Shown one piece after another: positions 1-9,659 of a stretch of DNA of 64,000 nucleotides (positions are counted from its first letter, which is position 1; every line of letters begins with the position of its first letter). The position numbers were made by a program, and so were the translations under genes. The stretch is from JADJLQ01 sp034439915. GTDB lineage: Bacteria; Bacteroidota; Bacteroidia; Chitinophagales; Saprospiraceae. The notes under the pieces were generated by a model. The model saw only the letters and a program-made list of their open reading frames with translations. It was not told where the DNA came from and did no database searches. Location of the stretch: contig JAWXBI010000242.1 in assembly GCA_034439915.1 (NCBI GenBank), positions 18,051 to 82,050 on the forward strand, read 5' to 3'.

Positions 1-2094
1 GCGGGTGGTGGTTTGTTTCTGAGTTTTAATCTCTTTAGCCAAAATGGAAGGGAAGACATTAAAGTACAGTCGGGAGAAGCAGACCTGATCAATTTTAATT
101 CTTATTTGTCCATTCATCCCGATGGAACCGTTACTATATATTCCCCAAACCCGGAAGTGGGACAGGGGATCAAGACTTCGTTCCCTATGATTATTGCCGA
201 AGAGTTGGATATGGATTGGGCGAAAATCAAAGTGGTTCAGGCACCCCTGGATACCAAACGCTTTGAGCGGCAGGTGGCTGGAGGAAGCAGGAGTACCCCG
301 CATTCCTGGAAAAGGTTGAGGGAGGCTGGTGCATCCGCCCGAAATCTATTATTGCAGGTCGCCGCAAGCGAATGGAAGGTGCCGGTAGAACAGTTGACTA
401 CATCCAAAGGCAAAGTCTGGCATCAGGCTTCGGGCAAAAGCCAGCATTACGGTGCATTTGCAGCAGCCGCCTCAAAATTAAGTTTGCCCAAAGAAATAGC
501 ATTAAAAGACCCATCTAAGTTTCATACCATAGGTACTTGGGTAAAAGGGGTTGACAATCTCGATGTGTTCACCGGAAAGCCCATCTATGGAATAGATTTC
601 TATAAACCCGGAATGCTACACGCCATGGTGGTAAGGGCCCCTGCATTTGGTCTAAAATTGAAAAGTGCTGACAGCGCAGCCGTAAAATCTATGCCCGGCA
701 TTATAGATGTAGTCAGTTTCAACAACAGGGTGGCTGTGATCGGAAAATCTACCTGGGAGATCATGAAAGCGCGGAAAGAACTTAAAATTGAATGGGAAAA
801 AGAAAGAGACCTGGAAAGCAGTTCAGGTCATGATCAAATATTAACCGAGATGATCCAAACCGGTAAAATGGAAGCCAGGAGGACAGAAGGAGATGTGGAT
901 CAAGCGTTTAAACAGGCCGTTAAAATTGTAGAATCTGAGTTTCAATGTCCCTTTATTTCGCATAGTCCAATGGAACCCATGAATTTTTATGCCGATGTAA
1001 AGGAAGATAGTGCCGAACTCGTCGGCTCCACTCAAAACCCTGAAAGTGCCCGCAATGGGGTCGCGAAATTATTAAACCTTGCCCCTGAAAAAGTAAGTGT
1101 GGTCATTACCCGTATGGGAGGAGGATTTGGCAGGAGGTTAAACAGTGATTTTGCACTTGAAGCAGCTGAATTGTCAAAACTTATTAAGTCCCCCGTCAAG
1201 GTCACCTGGTCCAGAGAAGATGACATGACCGCCGGGATTTACCGGCCGGCATGCAAATACAAATTCAAGGCCGGATTAGATAAAGAAGGTAAGATGATTG
1301 CTTTTCACCTCAGAGCAGCAGGGATGAACAGTGGCAATCCGGCACGTGAAAACAATTTTCCAGTGGGAGCAATTGATAATCTCCTGGTTGAATCCTCTGA
1401 TTTTAAATCAGCTATTACTACAGGACCCTGGCGGGCGCCTATCACCAACTTTTTGGCTGGTGCCGAACAAATATTTTTTGACGAAGTAGCCGAAGCAGCC
1501 GGCAAAGACCCGGTCACGATGAGGCTGGAGTGGATTGCCAAAGCGAAAGCCAATCCGGTTGGAAAAGTATTGTACGAACCAGACCGATTTAAGTCAGTGA
1601 TCGACCTTGTGGCCGAAAAGTCACAGTGGTTTAAAAAGAAAAAAGGTGTCTTTAAGGGATTCAGTGTTTATTTCTCACATTCGACCTACGTGGCCCAGGT
1701 CGCTGAAGTGGTAAAAGTAAAAGGCAAACCGGTAGTAAAAAAAGTATATTGTGCAGTAGATTGTGGTATCCTGGTCAATCAAAGTGGCGCCTTAAATCAG
1801 GTTATAGGTAGTGTAGTGGATGGTATGGGACATGCCATGTTTGCTAAATTGACATTTAAAGATGGTGCACCAGAACAAACCAACTTTAATTCATACCGGA
1901 TTATACGAATGGGAGAAATCCCCGAAGTCGAAGTCCATTTTGTAAAAAATACCTTGGATCCTACTGGTCTGGGGGAGCCAGCTTTACCGCCAACCAGCGG
2001 AGCAGTCGGAAATGCCTTGTACAGGGCCACGGGCATTCGCTTCAGAAACCAGCCTTTTATTGATAATGAGGCGGGTGAGCGGATCATAAGCTAA
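1..2094 (+). CDS. Xanthine dehydrogenase-family molybdopterin-binding subunit (IorB-like), 5' truncated
   Basis: This is the large molybdenum-cofactor subunit of a xanthine dehydrogenase-family hydroxylase, closest in type to the beta subunit of isoquinoline 1-oxidoreductase. The reading frame is open to base 1, and the first residues (AGGGLFLSF) look like the end of a Tat signal, so the true start lies left of the window and the enzyme is probably periplasmic. Visible family motifs are the cofactor-binding RMGGGFGRR near residue 380 and the C-terminal GLGEP, whose glutamate is the catalytic base in this family. About 697 residues are visible, close to full family length. The partner 2Fe-2S subunit would be expected upstream. 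The actual substrate cannot be told from sequence. Confidence 0.88.
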   Translation, partial: AGGGLFLSFNLFSQNGREDIKVQSGEADLINFNSYLSIHPDGTVTIYSPNPEVGQGIKTSFPMIIAEELDMDWAKIKVVQAPLDTKRFERQVAGGSRSTPHSWKRLREAGASARNLLLQVAASEWKVPVEQLTTSKGKVWHQASGKSQHYGAFAAAASKLSLPKEIALKDPSKFHTIGTWVKGVDNLDVFTGKPIYGIDFYKPGMLHAMVVRAPAFGLKLKSADSAAVKSMPGIIDVVSFNNRVAVIGKSTWEIMKARKELKIEWEKERDLESSSGHDQILTEMIQTGKMEARRTEGDVDQAFKQAVKIVESEFQCPFISHSPMEPMNFYADVKEDSAELVGSTQNPESARNGVAKLLNLAPEKVSVVITRMGGGFGRRLNSDFALEAAELSKLIKSPVKVTWSREDDMTAGIYRPACKYKFKAGLDKEGKMIAFHLRAAGMNSGNPARENNFPVGAIDNLLVESSDFKSAITTGPWRAPITNFLAGAEQIFFDEVAEAAGKDPVTMRLEWIAKAKANPVGKVLYEPDRFKSVIDLVAEKSQWFKKKKGVFKGFSVYFSHSTYVAQVAEVVKVKGKPVVKKVYCAVDCGILVNQSGALNQVIGSVVDGMGHAMFAKLTFKDGAPEQTNFNSYRIIRMGEIPEVEVHFVKNTLDPTGLGEPALPPTSGAVGNALYRATGIRFRNQPFIDNEAGERIIS

Positions 2095-2268
2095 AGACAG
2101 ATCTCAGGTAGGGTAAATACTCCTGGCGTAAACCTGGGCTTAAAACAAGACAATTGCCAGCTTTAATTATCGGCTGCCATTGACACCCAATCCGGAAAGG
2201 GGCGATTCGGACCCTGGATTGTCATTCACTCTTCTTTGCCAGGTTCAGTTACTTTTATGAAAATATAG

Positions 2269-2276
2269 TATATTTG
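2269..2276 (+). promoter_or_regulatory. Bacteroidota -7 promoter box for the DUF177-rpmF operon
   Basis: TATATTTG matches the phylum-specific TAnnTTTG -7 element. It lies 30 bases before the ATG at 2307 and overlaps an in-frame TTG at 2274, so that TTG cannot be the translation start. No clear -33 TTTG was found at normal spacing. Confidence 0.6.
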
Positions 2277-2306
2277 CGACCCAAAATTAAGGGAAAGCTC
2301 TTTACT

Positions 2307-2813
2307 ATGGAACCTTTAAAGGAATTTGCTGTACCGCTCAAAGGACTCAAACCGGGATTGCATCAATATCATTTTGAGGTTGATAGCCGTTTTTTTAAAC
2401 ATTTTGACAAGTCACGCATTGAAGAAGGATTTTTTTCGGTTGACCTGGAAGTAGACAGAGCAACTGATCTGTTTACCGTTCGTTTTGATATTCGGGGGAA
2501 ATATAAATGTTCCTGTGACAGGTGTCTGGCTCCGATTGAATTACCTATTCAGTATCAGGATCAATTGATTTTGAAATTTGAAGATGGTATAGATGATGAT
2601 ACGGTGGTCTATCTGGACCCTCAAACATCATCCTGGAACGCAGCCGGGATCATTTTTGAAATGCTATGTATGGCGATGCCGCTGACCAATGTGTATGATT
2701 GTGATGGGTCAGTTTGTAACCAGGAAGTTCTGAAAAAGCTCGAGTATTTTGAAAAAACCAATATCGAAACTGATTCTCTTTGGGAGAATCTTAAAAATAT
2801 AAAATTGAATTAA
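2307..2813 (+). CDS. DUF177 (YceD-family) protein
   Basis: This 168-residue protein belongs to the DUF177/YceD family. The family is usually encoded immediately before rpmF, as here (26 bases between genes), and is linked in other bacteria to rRNA/ribosome metabolism and plastid 23S rRNA accumulation. The typical CSCDRCL cysteine cluster is present in the middle (about residues 74-80), with another cysteine pair (CDGSVC) near residue 138; these may bind metal. The start at 2307 is chosen because the in-frame TTG further upstream lies inside the promoter -7 box. Molecular function is unknown. Confidence 0.85.
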   Translation: MEPLKEFAVPLKGLKPGLHQYHFEVDSRFFKHFDKSRIEEGFFSVDLEVDRATDLFTVRFDIRGKYKCSCDRCLAPIELPIQYQDQLILKFEDGIDDDTVVYLDPQTSSWNAAGIIFEMLCMAMPLTNVYDCDGSVCNQEVLKKLEYFEKTNIETDSLWENLKNIKLN

Positions 2814-2839
2814 TCGACATTCATTATAAAACGTAAGTC

Positions 2840-3028
2840 ATGCCAAATCCAAAAACCAGGATTTCCAGATCCCGGAAAAACAAAAGACGTAATCACCACA
2901 AGGCAGAATTGCCTAATGTCTCTATTTGTAAGACCACCGGGGAAGCATTTCTCCGCCATCGTGCTTATTGGCATGAAGGGGACTTATATTATAAGGGAAG
3001 AGTGTTGGTGAAAGGAGTTGCGGAATAA
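2840..3028 (+). CDS. rpmF: 50S ribosomal protein L32
   Basis: This 62-residue basic protein is a component of the large ribosomal subunit. It starts with the typical MPNPKTRISRSRKNKRR tail and has an internal HHKAELPN stretch. Most of the four zinc cysteines seen in some L32 proteins are missing: only one Cys (VSICK) is visible, so this is a zinc-independent form. It sits between the DUF177 gene and ridA in one plus-strand run. Confidence 0.97.
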   Translation: MPNPKTRISRSRKNKRRNHHKAELPNVSICKTTGEAFLRHRAYWHEGDLYYKGRVLVKGVAE

Positions 3029-3034
3029 TACCGG

Positions 3035-3415
3035 ATGAAGTCCATCATCAAAACGGCCGACGCCCCACTTCCTATTGGACCCTATAACCAGGCCATTAAA
3101 GCCAATGGTTGTCTGTATGTTTCCGGTCAGATTGCAATTAACCCGGCAGATGGTTCATTGGTCAATAATACGCTGGAAGAAGAAGCCCACCAGGTACTAA
3201 AAAACCTCGGTGCCATCCTCAAAGCAGCCGGATTAGGGTATGAGGATGTAGTCAAATCCACCGTGTTTATTAAGGATATGCATCAGTTTGCAAGGGTGAA
3301 TGCAGTTTACGGGGAGTACTTTCCCGCTGATACGGCACCTGCCCGGGAGACGGTAGAAGTAGCTAACCTGCCGAAATTTGTTCAGATAGAAATTTCAGTG
3401 ATAGCCGTTTATTAA
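3035..3415 (+). CDS. ridA: RidA family enamine/imine deaminase
   Basis: RidA hydrolyses reactive enamines and imines such as 2-aminoacrylate, which PLP enzymes release. The 126-residue length is normal for the family. The signature near the C terminus (PARETVEVANLP) contains the arginine that anchors the substrate carboxylate, and the N-terminal PIGPYNQA and YVSGQI motifs are intact. It starts 6 bases after rpmF and ends 9 bases before trpS, so it is very probably co-transcribed with both. Confidence 0.95.
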   Translation: MKSIIKTADAPLPIGPYNQAIKANGCLYVSGQIAINPADGSLVNNTLEEEAHQVLKNLGAILKAAGLGYEDVVKSTVFIKDMHQFARVNAVYGEYFPADTAPARETVEVANLPKFVQIEISVIAVY

Positions 3416-3424
3416 TTTAAATCC

Positions 3425-4450
3425 ATGGAGCCAGCTTCGCCGGTAAGACAAAGGGTGTTATCCTGTATGCAACCCACTGGCCATTTACATTTTGGCAGGT
3501 ATTTTGGCGCTGTTCAGAATTGGGTAAAGTTGCAGGAGACCTATGAATGTTATTATGGGATTGTAGACTATCATGCGATGACTATGCCCTATAAAGCCCC
3601 GGCGCTGAGGGAATCTACCTGGAACGGGATTTTTGGATTGATCGCATGTGGTATTGAACCGGAAAATATCTTCATTCAGTCCTGGGTACCAGAGCATGCC
3701 GAACTGGCCTGGATTTTAGGCTGTTTTGCCAGCTATGGTGAAGTGCAACGTATGACCCAGTTTAAAGACAAAACAGTTCAACTCGCAGAAAAAGACAAGG
3801 ATTCATTTATTTCTGTGGGCCTATATACCTATCCCGTATTACAAGCCGCAGATATCCTGATCTATAAACCCAAATATGTACCGGTAGGAAAAGACCAGGA
3901 ACAACACCTGGAACTCACCCGCAATATTGCCAACCGGCTCAATAATCAGGTAGGTAAAGAAATATTACCTGTTCCGGAGGCACTGTATACCGAAGTACCT
4001 AAAGTAATGTCCACAGCTGATCCGTCTAAAAAGATGAGCGCCAGCCTGGGAGAAAAACACAATATCAATGTATTTGCACCCGCAGAGACTATCCGGAAGC
4101 AGATCAGGTCTGCGGTTACGGATCCGGGCGCGACTAAACCTGAAATCATGAGTCCGGGGGTGGAAAATTTATTTTCACTCTTAAAGGCCGGAGGTCAGGT
4201 TGAACTGAACCGTCAATTGAATCTGGAATATGAACGCAATGAATTAAAGTATTCAGCCCTCAAAGATGCTGTGGCAGATACCCTGGTCACCCTGAGTGAC
4301 CCCATGAGACAAAAGATGGAGGAGATACTAACTCATAAAAAAGAATACAAACAGCGGATTAAGCAGAGTTCTGAACATATCCGCAAAAGGGCTAAACTCA
4401 ATCTGGATGAAATTAAAGAAGCCTGCGGACTGATGCTGACTTCCTGGTAA
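3425..4450 (+). CDS. trpS: Tryptophanyl-tRNA synthetase
   Basis: This class I aminoacyl-tRNA synthetase charges tRNA-Trp in the cytoplasm. The HIGH-type signature appears as PTGHLHFGRY near residue 18, and the KMSKS loop as KKMSAS near residue 203. The intervening core (VPVGKDQEQHLELTR) is typical of bacterial TrpRS. The 341-residue length is normal. The ATG at 3425 follows ridA by 9 bases. Confidence 0.97.
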   Translation: MEPASPVRQRVLSCMQPTGHLHFGRYFGAVQNWVKLQETYECYYGIVDYHAMTMPYKAPALRESTWNGIFGLIACGIEPENIFIQSWVPEHAELAWILGCFASYGEVQRMTQFKDKTVQLAEKDKDSFISVGLYTYPVLQAADILIYKPKYVPVGKDQEQHLELTRNIANRLNNQVGKEILPVPEALYTEVPKVMSTADPSKKMSASLGEKHNINVFAPAETIRKQIRSAVTDPGATKPEIMSPGVENLFSLLKAGGQVELNRQLNLEYERNELKYSALKDAVADTLVTLSDPMRQKMEEILTHKKEYKQRIKQSSEHIRKRAKLNLDEIKEACGLMLTSW

Positions 4451-4520
4451 TCCTTCAATAGGTGGTGCAGCAAATAAAAATTAAATCTTACCTTTTCCAT
4501 TCAGATAAAAAGATAAGAAA

Positions 4521-5132
4521 ATGAAGATCATTTGTGTAGGCAGGAATTATATCAACCATGCCAAAGAATTAAGTAACCCGGTGCCCACGGAACCCGTGTT
4601 GTTTATGAAGCCCTCGACGGCACTGTTAATTAACAAACGCCCTTTTTTTTATCCGGGGTTTAGTAAAAATATTCACCATGAACTCGAATTGGTCATTCAG
4701 ATCAATCATAATGGCAAAGCGATTCAACCTGAATTTGCGCATAAGTATTATGATAAAATCGGACTGGGCATAGATTTCACCGCTCGGGATATCCAGGATA
4801 AATGCAAAGAAAAAAGCCTGCCCTGGGAAATTGCCAAAGCATTTGATTACTCCGCGGTATTGGGAGACCTGATCTCGCTTTCCGGGTTAAAAAAACGTGA
4901 CGCGATAGAATTTGAACTTAAAAAAAATGGAGAAAGGGTCCAATTGGGTAATTCACAGGATATGATATTCAACTTTAATCAGATTATTTGTTATGCCTCG
5001 CAGTTTTTTAAATTGTTGAAAGGGGATTTGATCTATACCGGGACACCGGCGGGAGTAGGCCCAGTAACTCCAGGGGATACGCTGGAAGGATATCTGGAGG
5101 GCACATCTCTTTTGTATGTGAATGTAAAATGA
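4521..5132 (+). CDS. Fumarylacetoacetate hydrolase-fold protein, FAHD1-like acylpyruvase
   Basis: This is a single-domain 203-residue FAH-fold enzyme. It shows the short FAHD1-like N terminus (VGRNYINHAKEL), the metal-binding stretch HELELVIQI (two acidic ligands) and the C-terminal YTGTPAGVGPV loop. FAHD1 relatives hydrolyse acylpyruvates and decarboxylate oxaloacetate; the exact substrate here is not evident. It lies alone between trpS and metK with a 70-base upstream gap. It is much shorter than the second FAH protein at 43.3-44.2 kb, which belongs to a sugar pathway. Confidence 0.85.
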   Translation: MKIICVGRNYINHAKELSNPVPTEPVLFMKPSTALLINKRPFFYPGFSKNIHHELELVIQINHNGKAIQPEFAHKYYDKIGLGIDFTARDIQDKCKEKSLPWEIAKAFDYSAVLGDLISLSGLKKRDAIEFELKKNGERVQLGNSQDMIFNFNQIICYASQFFKLLKGDLIYTGTPAGVGPVTPGDTLEGYLEGTSLLYVNVK

Positions 5133-5171
5133 GTCTGAAGGCAGAAAAGGCACATATTCAAATTTTATATA

Positions 5172-5179
5172 TACATTTG
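5172..5179 (+). promoter_or_regulatory. -7 promoter box for metK
   Basis: TACATTTG fits TAnnTTTG and sits 55 bases before the metK ATG. The implied leader of under 50 bases is too short for a SAM-sensing riboswitch aptamer, and none is recognisable. Confidence 0.6.
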
Positions 5180-5234
5180 TATGCACCCGAATTAATTTTT
5201 TATTTATCAATTATAACCCATCTAATTATTCGTT

Positions 5235-6491
5235 ATGCCATATTTATTTACGTCTGAATCTGTATCCGAAGGACACCCGGACAAAATAGCGGATCAGATC
5301 TCCGACGCACTTATCGATCATTTTCTGGCTTTTGATTCCGAATCCAAAGTAGCTTGTGAAACCTTAGTCACTACAGGTCAGGTGGTGCTGGCGGGGGAAG
5401 TAAAATCCAAAACCTACCTGGATGTCCAGGAAATCACCCGCGGTGTCATCCGCAAAATAGGTTATACCAAGAGTGAGTATATGTTTGAAGCCAATTCCTG
5501 TGGTATATTTTCTGCCATCCACGAACAATCCGCCGATATCAACCGGGGTGTGGACCGGACCAACCGGGAAGATCAGGGGGCAGGGGATCAGGGGATGATG
5601 TTTGGATATGCCTGCCAGGAAACCGAAGATTATATGCCACTACCACTTTACCTCGCCCATCAGCTTTTAATGGAACTGGCAGATTTGAGGAGAGAAAACA
5701 AACAAATCAAATACCTGAGACCGGATGCTAAAAGCCAGGTGACTATAGAATATGATGATAACAATAAACCCAGTAGGATAGATACGATTGTAATTTCTAC
5801 CCAGCATGATGAATTCGGTACTGATGAAGAAATGGCTAAAAAAATCCACAAAGACATGGTGGAGATATTAGTACCTCGGTTGAAGAAAAAACTGGATGCG
5901 CAGAATCAGAAACTGTTCAACAATAAGATAAAATACCATATCAACCCAACCGGCAAATTTGTCATTGGAGGCCCACACGGTGATACCGGACTTACCGGAA
6001 GAAAAATCATAGTGGATACCTATGGTGGCAAAGGCGCTCACGGCGGAGGAGCTTTTTCCGGCAAAGACCCTTCGAAAGTGGACCGCTCAGCGGCTTATGC
6101 TACCCGTCATATTGCAAAAAACCTGGTCGCAGCAGGGGTCTGTGAAGAGGTATTGGTGCAGGTATCTTATGCCATCGGTGTAGCTCAACCCATGGGATTA
6201 TACGTCAATACCTATGGCACCAATAAAGTCAACCTCAACGATGGAGAGATAGCAGATAAACTGCTGGCGTTATTTGATATGCGACCCTATGCCATAGAAA
6301 AGAGATTAAAATTGCGCAACCCGATCTACAGTGAAACGGCATCGTACGGACATATGGGCCGCAAATCGGAAACCGTGGTAAAAGAATTTAAATCACCGGA
6401 TGGTAAGTTCAAAAAAGTAAAGGTGGAATTATTTACCTGGGAAAAACTCGACAAAGTCAAGGATATTAAAAAAGCCTTTGGTTTAAAATAA
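5235..6491 (+). CDS. metK: S-adenosylmethionine synthetase
   Basis: MetK makes S-adenosylmethionine from methionine and ATP. The N terminus carries the ATP-binding [13 protein letters not shown] motif and the central glycine-rich phosphate loop is [18 protein letters not shown]. At 418 residues it is a little longer than the roughly 385-residue E. coli enzyme, mainly through an insert around residues 155-225, a pattern known in Bacteroidota. A strong terminator follows. ahcY, which recycles the product of SAM-dependent methylation, is elsewhere in the window. Confidence 0.98.
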   Translation: MPYLFTSESVSEGHPDKIADQISDALIDHFLAFDSESKVACETLVTTGQVVLAGEVKSKTYLDVQEITRGVIRKIGYTKSEYMFEANSCGIFSAIHEQSADINRGVDRTNREDQGAGDQGMMFGYACQETEDYMPLPLYLAHQLLMELADLRRENKQIKYLRPDAKSQVTIEYDDNNKPSRIDTIVISTQHDEFGTDEEMAKKIHKDMVEILVPRLKKKLDAQNQKLFNNKIKYHINPTGKFVIGGPHGDTGLTGRKIIVDTYGGKGAHGGGAFSGKDPSKVDRSAAYATRHIAKNLVAAGVCEEVLVQVSYAIGVAQPMGLYVNTYGTNKVNLNDGEIADKLLALFDMRPYAIEKRLKLRNPIYSETASYGHMGRKSETVVKEFKSPDGKFKKVKVELFTWEKLDKVKDIKKAFGLK

Positions 6492-6523
6492 GAAAACTAC
6501 AGTAATTTCAAAAGGCAAAATGG

Positions 6524-6560
6524 AAAGAGGCCCCGTAAAGCGGATGGCCTCTTTTTTGTT
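6524..6560 (+). terminator. Rho-independent terminator after metK
   Basis: AAAGAGGCC (6524-6532) pairs with GGCCTCTTT (6546-6554). An inner CCG/CGG pair closes the loop, and a T-rich tail follows. It lies 33 bases downstream of the metK stop. Confidence 0.9.
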
Positions 6561-6705
6561 TTAAGCTGGAGCTAAGTTGAAATAAAAGTACACTATTTAG
6601 TGTTTTTTCAATCCTTAATGGATCCTGGTAATGCAGGCAATACACATAGATAAAAAACATATATAAAATAATGTGATCAAGGCTGATTATAGGAAAGCAT
6701 ATTCG

Positions 6706-6713
6706 TATTTTTG
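6706..6713 (+). promoter_or_regulatory. -7 promoter box for gcvP
   Basis: TATTTTTG matches TAnnTTTG and lies 24 bases before the gcvP ATG. The gene therefore has its own promoter after the metK terminator. No glycine riboswitch is visible in the 180 bases between terminator and start. Confidence 0.6.
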
Positions 6714-6736
6714 CACCCACAAAGCTAAATCAATAC

Positions 6737-9577
6737 ATGTCCCATCCACATTCCTTTGCTCCCCGACATTTAGGCAATGATGCGGCGGAAGTCGCCGCTA
6801 TGTTAAAAATCATAGGAGTCAATACCCTCGAGCAACTCATAGATGAAACCATTCCGCAAACTATCCGCATGAATGAAACGCTCGACATTCCCGACGCCCT
6901 TAGTGAATTGGAGTATTCGAGGCATATCAAGTCACTGGCAGAAAAAAACAAGGTCTTCAGATCTTATATCGGTCAGGGATATTTCGGAACATTTACACCA
7001 TCGCCTATTCTGAGGAATATTTTTCAAAATCCGGGATGGTATACTCAATACACACCTTATCAGGCAGAGATTGCTCAGGGAAGGCTGGAAGCCTTGTTGA
7101 ACTTTCAAACGGTAGTAGCGGACCTCACCGCTCTTCCTATTGCCAACGCCTCTCTTTTGGATGAAGGCACAGCCGCCGCGGAGGCTATGATTATGTTTTA
7201 TCACCTGGCAAATAAAACTGAACACAACATTAAAAATAAGTTTTTGGTGAGCGAGGATGTTTATGTGCATACCCTCGATGTTATCCGCACCCGTGCCAAG
7301 GCATTAGATATCGTATTAATCATCAAAGCAGTGGATACGACAGATTTGAATGACAAAGAAATATTCGGGCTTTTACTTCAATATCCTGGAAAAGAAGGTC
7401 AGGTGACCGACTACAGCCAACTCTGTGCGGATGCTCATTTAAACGCTATCTACGTAGCTGCAGCAACCGATTTATTGGCTCTGTCCATTCTGACCCCTCC
7501 CGGAGAATGGGGAGCCGATGTAGCCATTGGCAATTCTCAGCGATTTGGGGTGCCTGTTGGATTTGGTGGCCCTCATGCCGCTTTTTTTGCCTGTAAAGAT
7601 GAATTTAAAAGACAGATCCCTGGTCGAATCATTGGCTTAAGTATAGATCACCACGGATTGACGGCTTACCGGATGGCCCTTCAGACCAGAGAACAACACA
7701 TAAAAAGAGAAAAAGCAACCAGTAATATTTGTACTGCCCAGGCTTTATTGGCGATTATGAGCGGCATGTATGCAGTGTATTATGGGCCGGAAGGCATTGC
7801 TGCTTTAGGCAAAGACGTCCACCAAAAAGCGCTTTCTCTGGCCGAAAGTCTTCAAAATGCCGGGTATAAATTAAAACATCCATTTTATTTTGATACCCTT
7901 GCTATCGTTTCAGATGGTGCACTAAGCCAGGGGATTCGAGCCAGGGCAGAGTCAAAAGGGATTAATTTTTATTACACCTCCGAATGTATACAGATCAGCC
8001 TGGATGAGACAGTCACCCGGGAGGATATGATGGAGATACTGGAAATTTTTGATATCGTTCCTGGCAGTCACCGGGGAGAAGTTATACCTCAAAACCTCCG
8101 GCGAAACTCAAAATTTTTAACCCATCCGATATTTAATTTATACCATTCAGAGACCAGTCTGATGAGGTATATCAAACAATTGGAAAATAAAGACATCTCC
8201 CTGGTCCATTCCATGATTTCCCTCGGGTCTTGCACCATGAAATTAAATGCTGTTTCTGAATTGTTGCCGGTCTCTTTGGATGCCTTTTCTTCCATACATC
8301 CGTTTGTACCGGCCGATCAAGCGCAAGGATATCACACTGTTTTTCAAAGACTGGAAGCCTGGCTCTGCGCGATTACCGGTATGAAGGCCTGTTCCCTCCA
8401 GCCCAATAGTGGTGCTCAGGGAGAATATGCGGGTTTGTTGACGATTGCCGCATATCATGAGCATCACCAGCAGATGGGTAGGAATATTGCATTGATCCCT
8501 GAATCCGCCCACGGCACCAATCCTGCCAGTGCGATTATGGCAGGTATGAAAGTCGTGGTGACCAAAACGGATGCCCAGGGAAATATCGATCTGAACGATT
8601 TGGTAAGGTTGGCCGATCTCCATGCAGATCAATTGTCTTGTCTCATGGTTACTTATCCTTCTACACACGGGGTATTTGAAACTCATATAAAAGAAATCTG
8701 TAAAATAATCCACGACCGGGGCGGGTTGGTCTACATGGACGGAGCTAATATGAATGCACAGGTAGGACTGACCAGCCCCGGATTGATCCATGCGGATGTA
8801 TGCCATCTCAACCTACACAAAACTTTTGCCATTCCTCATGGTGGAGGTGGGCCTGGGGTTGGACCGATTTGTGTAAATGAAAAACTTGCCCCGTATCTAC
8901 CGGGTCACAGCTTTGTAAAAACAGGTGGAAGCCAGGCTATACATGCCGTCAGCAGCGCTCCATGGGGCAGTGCCAGCATATTATTGATTTCATATGGTTA
9001 CATTGCAATGTTGGGCAACCAAGGGGTTTTGGATGCTACCCGGCACGCTATATTAAATGCCAACTATATCAAAGCAAGACTGGAATCCAGTTACCAGATC
9101 TTGTACAGTGGCGAGAAAGGTAGGGCTGCCCATGAAATGATTATCGATCTGAGACCTTTTAAAGGGGTGGGCATATCGGCTGAAGATGTTGCCAAAAGGC
9201 TGATGGATTATGGTTTTCATGCACCTACCTTATCCTTCCCGGTTCCAGGTACTATGATGATTGAACCCACTGAATCTGAAAACAAATCGGAGCTGGATCG
9301 ATTTTGTGAGGCTATGCTGCAGATTAAGAAAGAGATCGACGAAATTGCCCAGGGCGAAGCCGATTCGACGGATAACGTCCTTAAAAACGCACCACATACC
9401 TGCCTGCACGTCTTATCGGATGATTGGACCCATCTTTATCCCAGATCTAAAGCGGCTTATCCTCTGGAATACCTCAGGCACCAGAAGATATGGCCTACCG
9501 TAGGCAGGGTCAATAATGCTTTTGGTGACCGGAATCTGATCTGTACCTGCCCGCCAATGGAGGCGTATAGCGGGTAA
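6737..9577 (+). CDS. gcvP: Glycine dehydrogenase (decarboxylating), P-protein of the glycine cleavage system
   Basis: The P-protein decarboxylates glycine with pyridoxal phosphate and transfers the aminomethyl group to the lipoyl H-protein. This is the fused, about 950-residue form; the two halves are separate genes in many Gram-positives and archaea. The PLP lysine is Lys695 in HLNLHKTFAIPHGGGG. Preceding motifs such as CTMKLN and PNSGAQGEY are typical. No T- or H-protein gene is in the window, so the system is split in this genome. Confidence 0.98.
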   Translation: MSHPHSFAPRHLGNDAAEVAAMLKIIGVNTLEQLIDETIPQTIRMNETLDIPDALSELEYSRHIKSLAEKNKVFRSYIGQGYFGTFTPSPILRNIFQNPGWYTQYTPYQAEIAQGRLEALLNFQTVVADLTALPIANASLLDEGTAAAEAMIMFYHLANKTEHNIKNKFLVSEDVYVHTLDVIRTRAKALDIVLIIKAVDTTDLNDKEIFGLLLQYPGKEGQVTDYSQLCADAHLNAIYVAAATDLLALSILTPPGEWGADVAIGNSQRFGVPVGFGGPHAAFFACKDEFKRQIPGRIIGLSIDHHGLTAYRMALQTREQHIKREKATSNICTAQALLAIMSGMYAVYYGPEGIAALGKDVHQKALSLAESLQNAGYKLKHPFYFDTLAIVSDGALSQGIRARAESKGINFYYTSECIQISLDETVTREDMMEILEIFDIVPGSHRGEVIPQNLRRNSKFLTHPIFNLYHSETSLMRYIKQLENKDISLVHSMISLGSCTMKLNAVSELLPVSLDAFSSIHPFVPADQAQGYHTVFQRLEAWLCAITGMKACSLQPNSGAQGEYAGLLTIAAYHEHHQQMGRNIALIPESAHGTNPASAIMAGMKVVVTKTDAQGNIDLNDLVRLADLHADQLSCLMVTYPSTHGVFETHIKEICKIIHDRGGLVYMDGANMNAQVGLTSPGLIHADVCHLNLHKTFAIPHGGGGPGVGPICVNEKLAPYLPGHSFVKTGGSQAIHAVSSAPWGSASILLISYGYIAMLGNQGVLDATRHAILNANYIKARLESSYQILYSGEKGRAAHEMIIDLRPFKGVGISAEDVAKRLMDYGFHAPTLSFPVPGTMMIEPTESENKSELDRFCEAMLQIKKEIDEIAQGEADSTDNVLKNAPHTCLHVLSDDWTHLYPRSKAAYPLEYLRHQKIWPTVGRVNNAFGDRNLICTCPPMEAYSG

Positions 9578-9647
9578 AACGACTTCAATAATTCAGTGGT
9601 TTATCGGACTTGCAATAAATGATCAAACGGGGTTGGTCTATTTTAAG

Positions 9648-9655
9648 TAATTTTG
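9648..9655 (+). promoter_or_regulatory. -7 promoter box immediately before ribA
   Basis: TAATTTTG fits TAnnTTTG and ends only 4 bases before the ribA ATG at 9660. If used, transcription would begin at or just around the start codon, giving a leaderless or near-leaderless mRNA for the operon. No FMN riboswitch fits in the 82-base gap after gcvP. Confidence 0.5.
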
Positions 9656-9659
9656 CGCC

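Noticed and set aside
5133..5234. SAM riboswitch before metK
   Set aside because: The promoter box leaves a leader of about 50 bases, too short for a known SAM aptamer, and none of the expected stems is seen.
8243..8806. 187-codon minus-strand open frame inside gcvP
   Set aside because: It is a shadow of the gcvP reading frame in a conserved catalytic region.
9578..9659. FMN riboswitch before ribA
   Set aside because: The gap is 82 bases and the promoter box is just before the ATG, so no aptamer fits.
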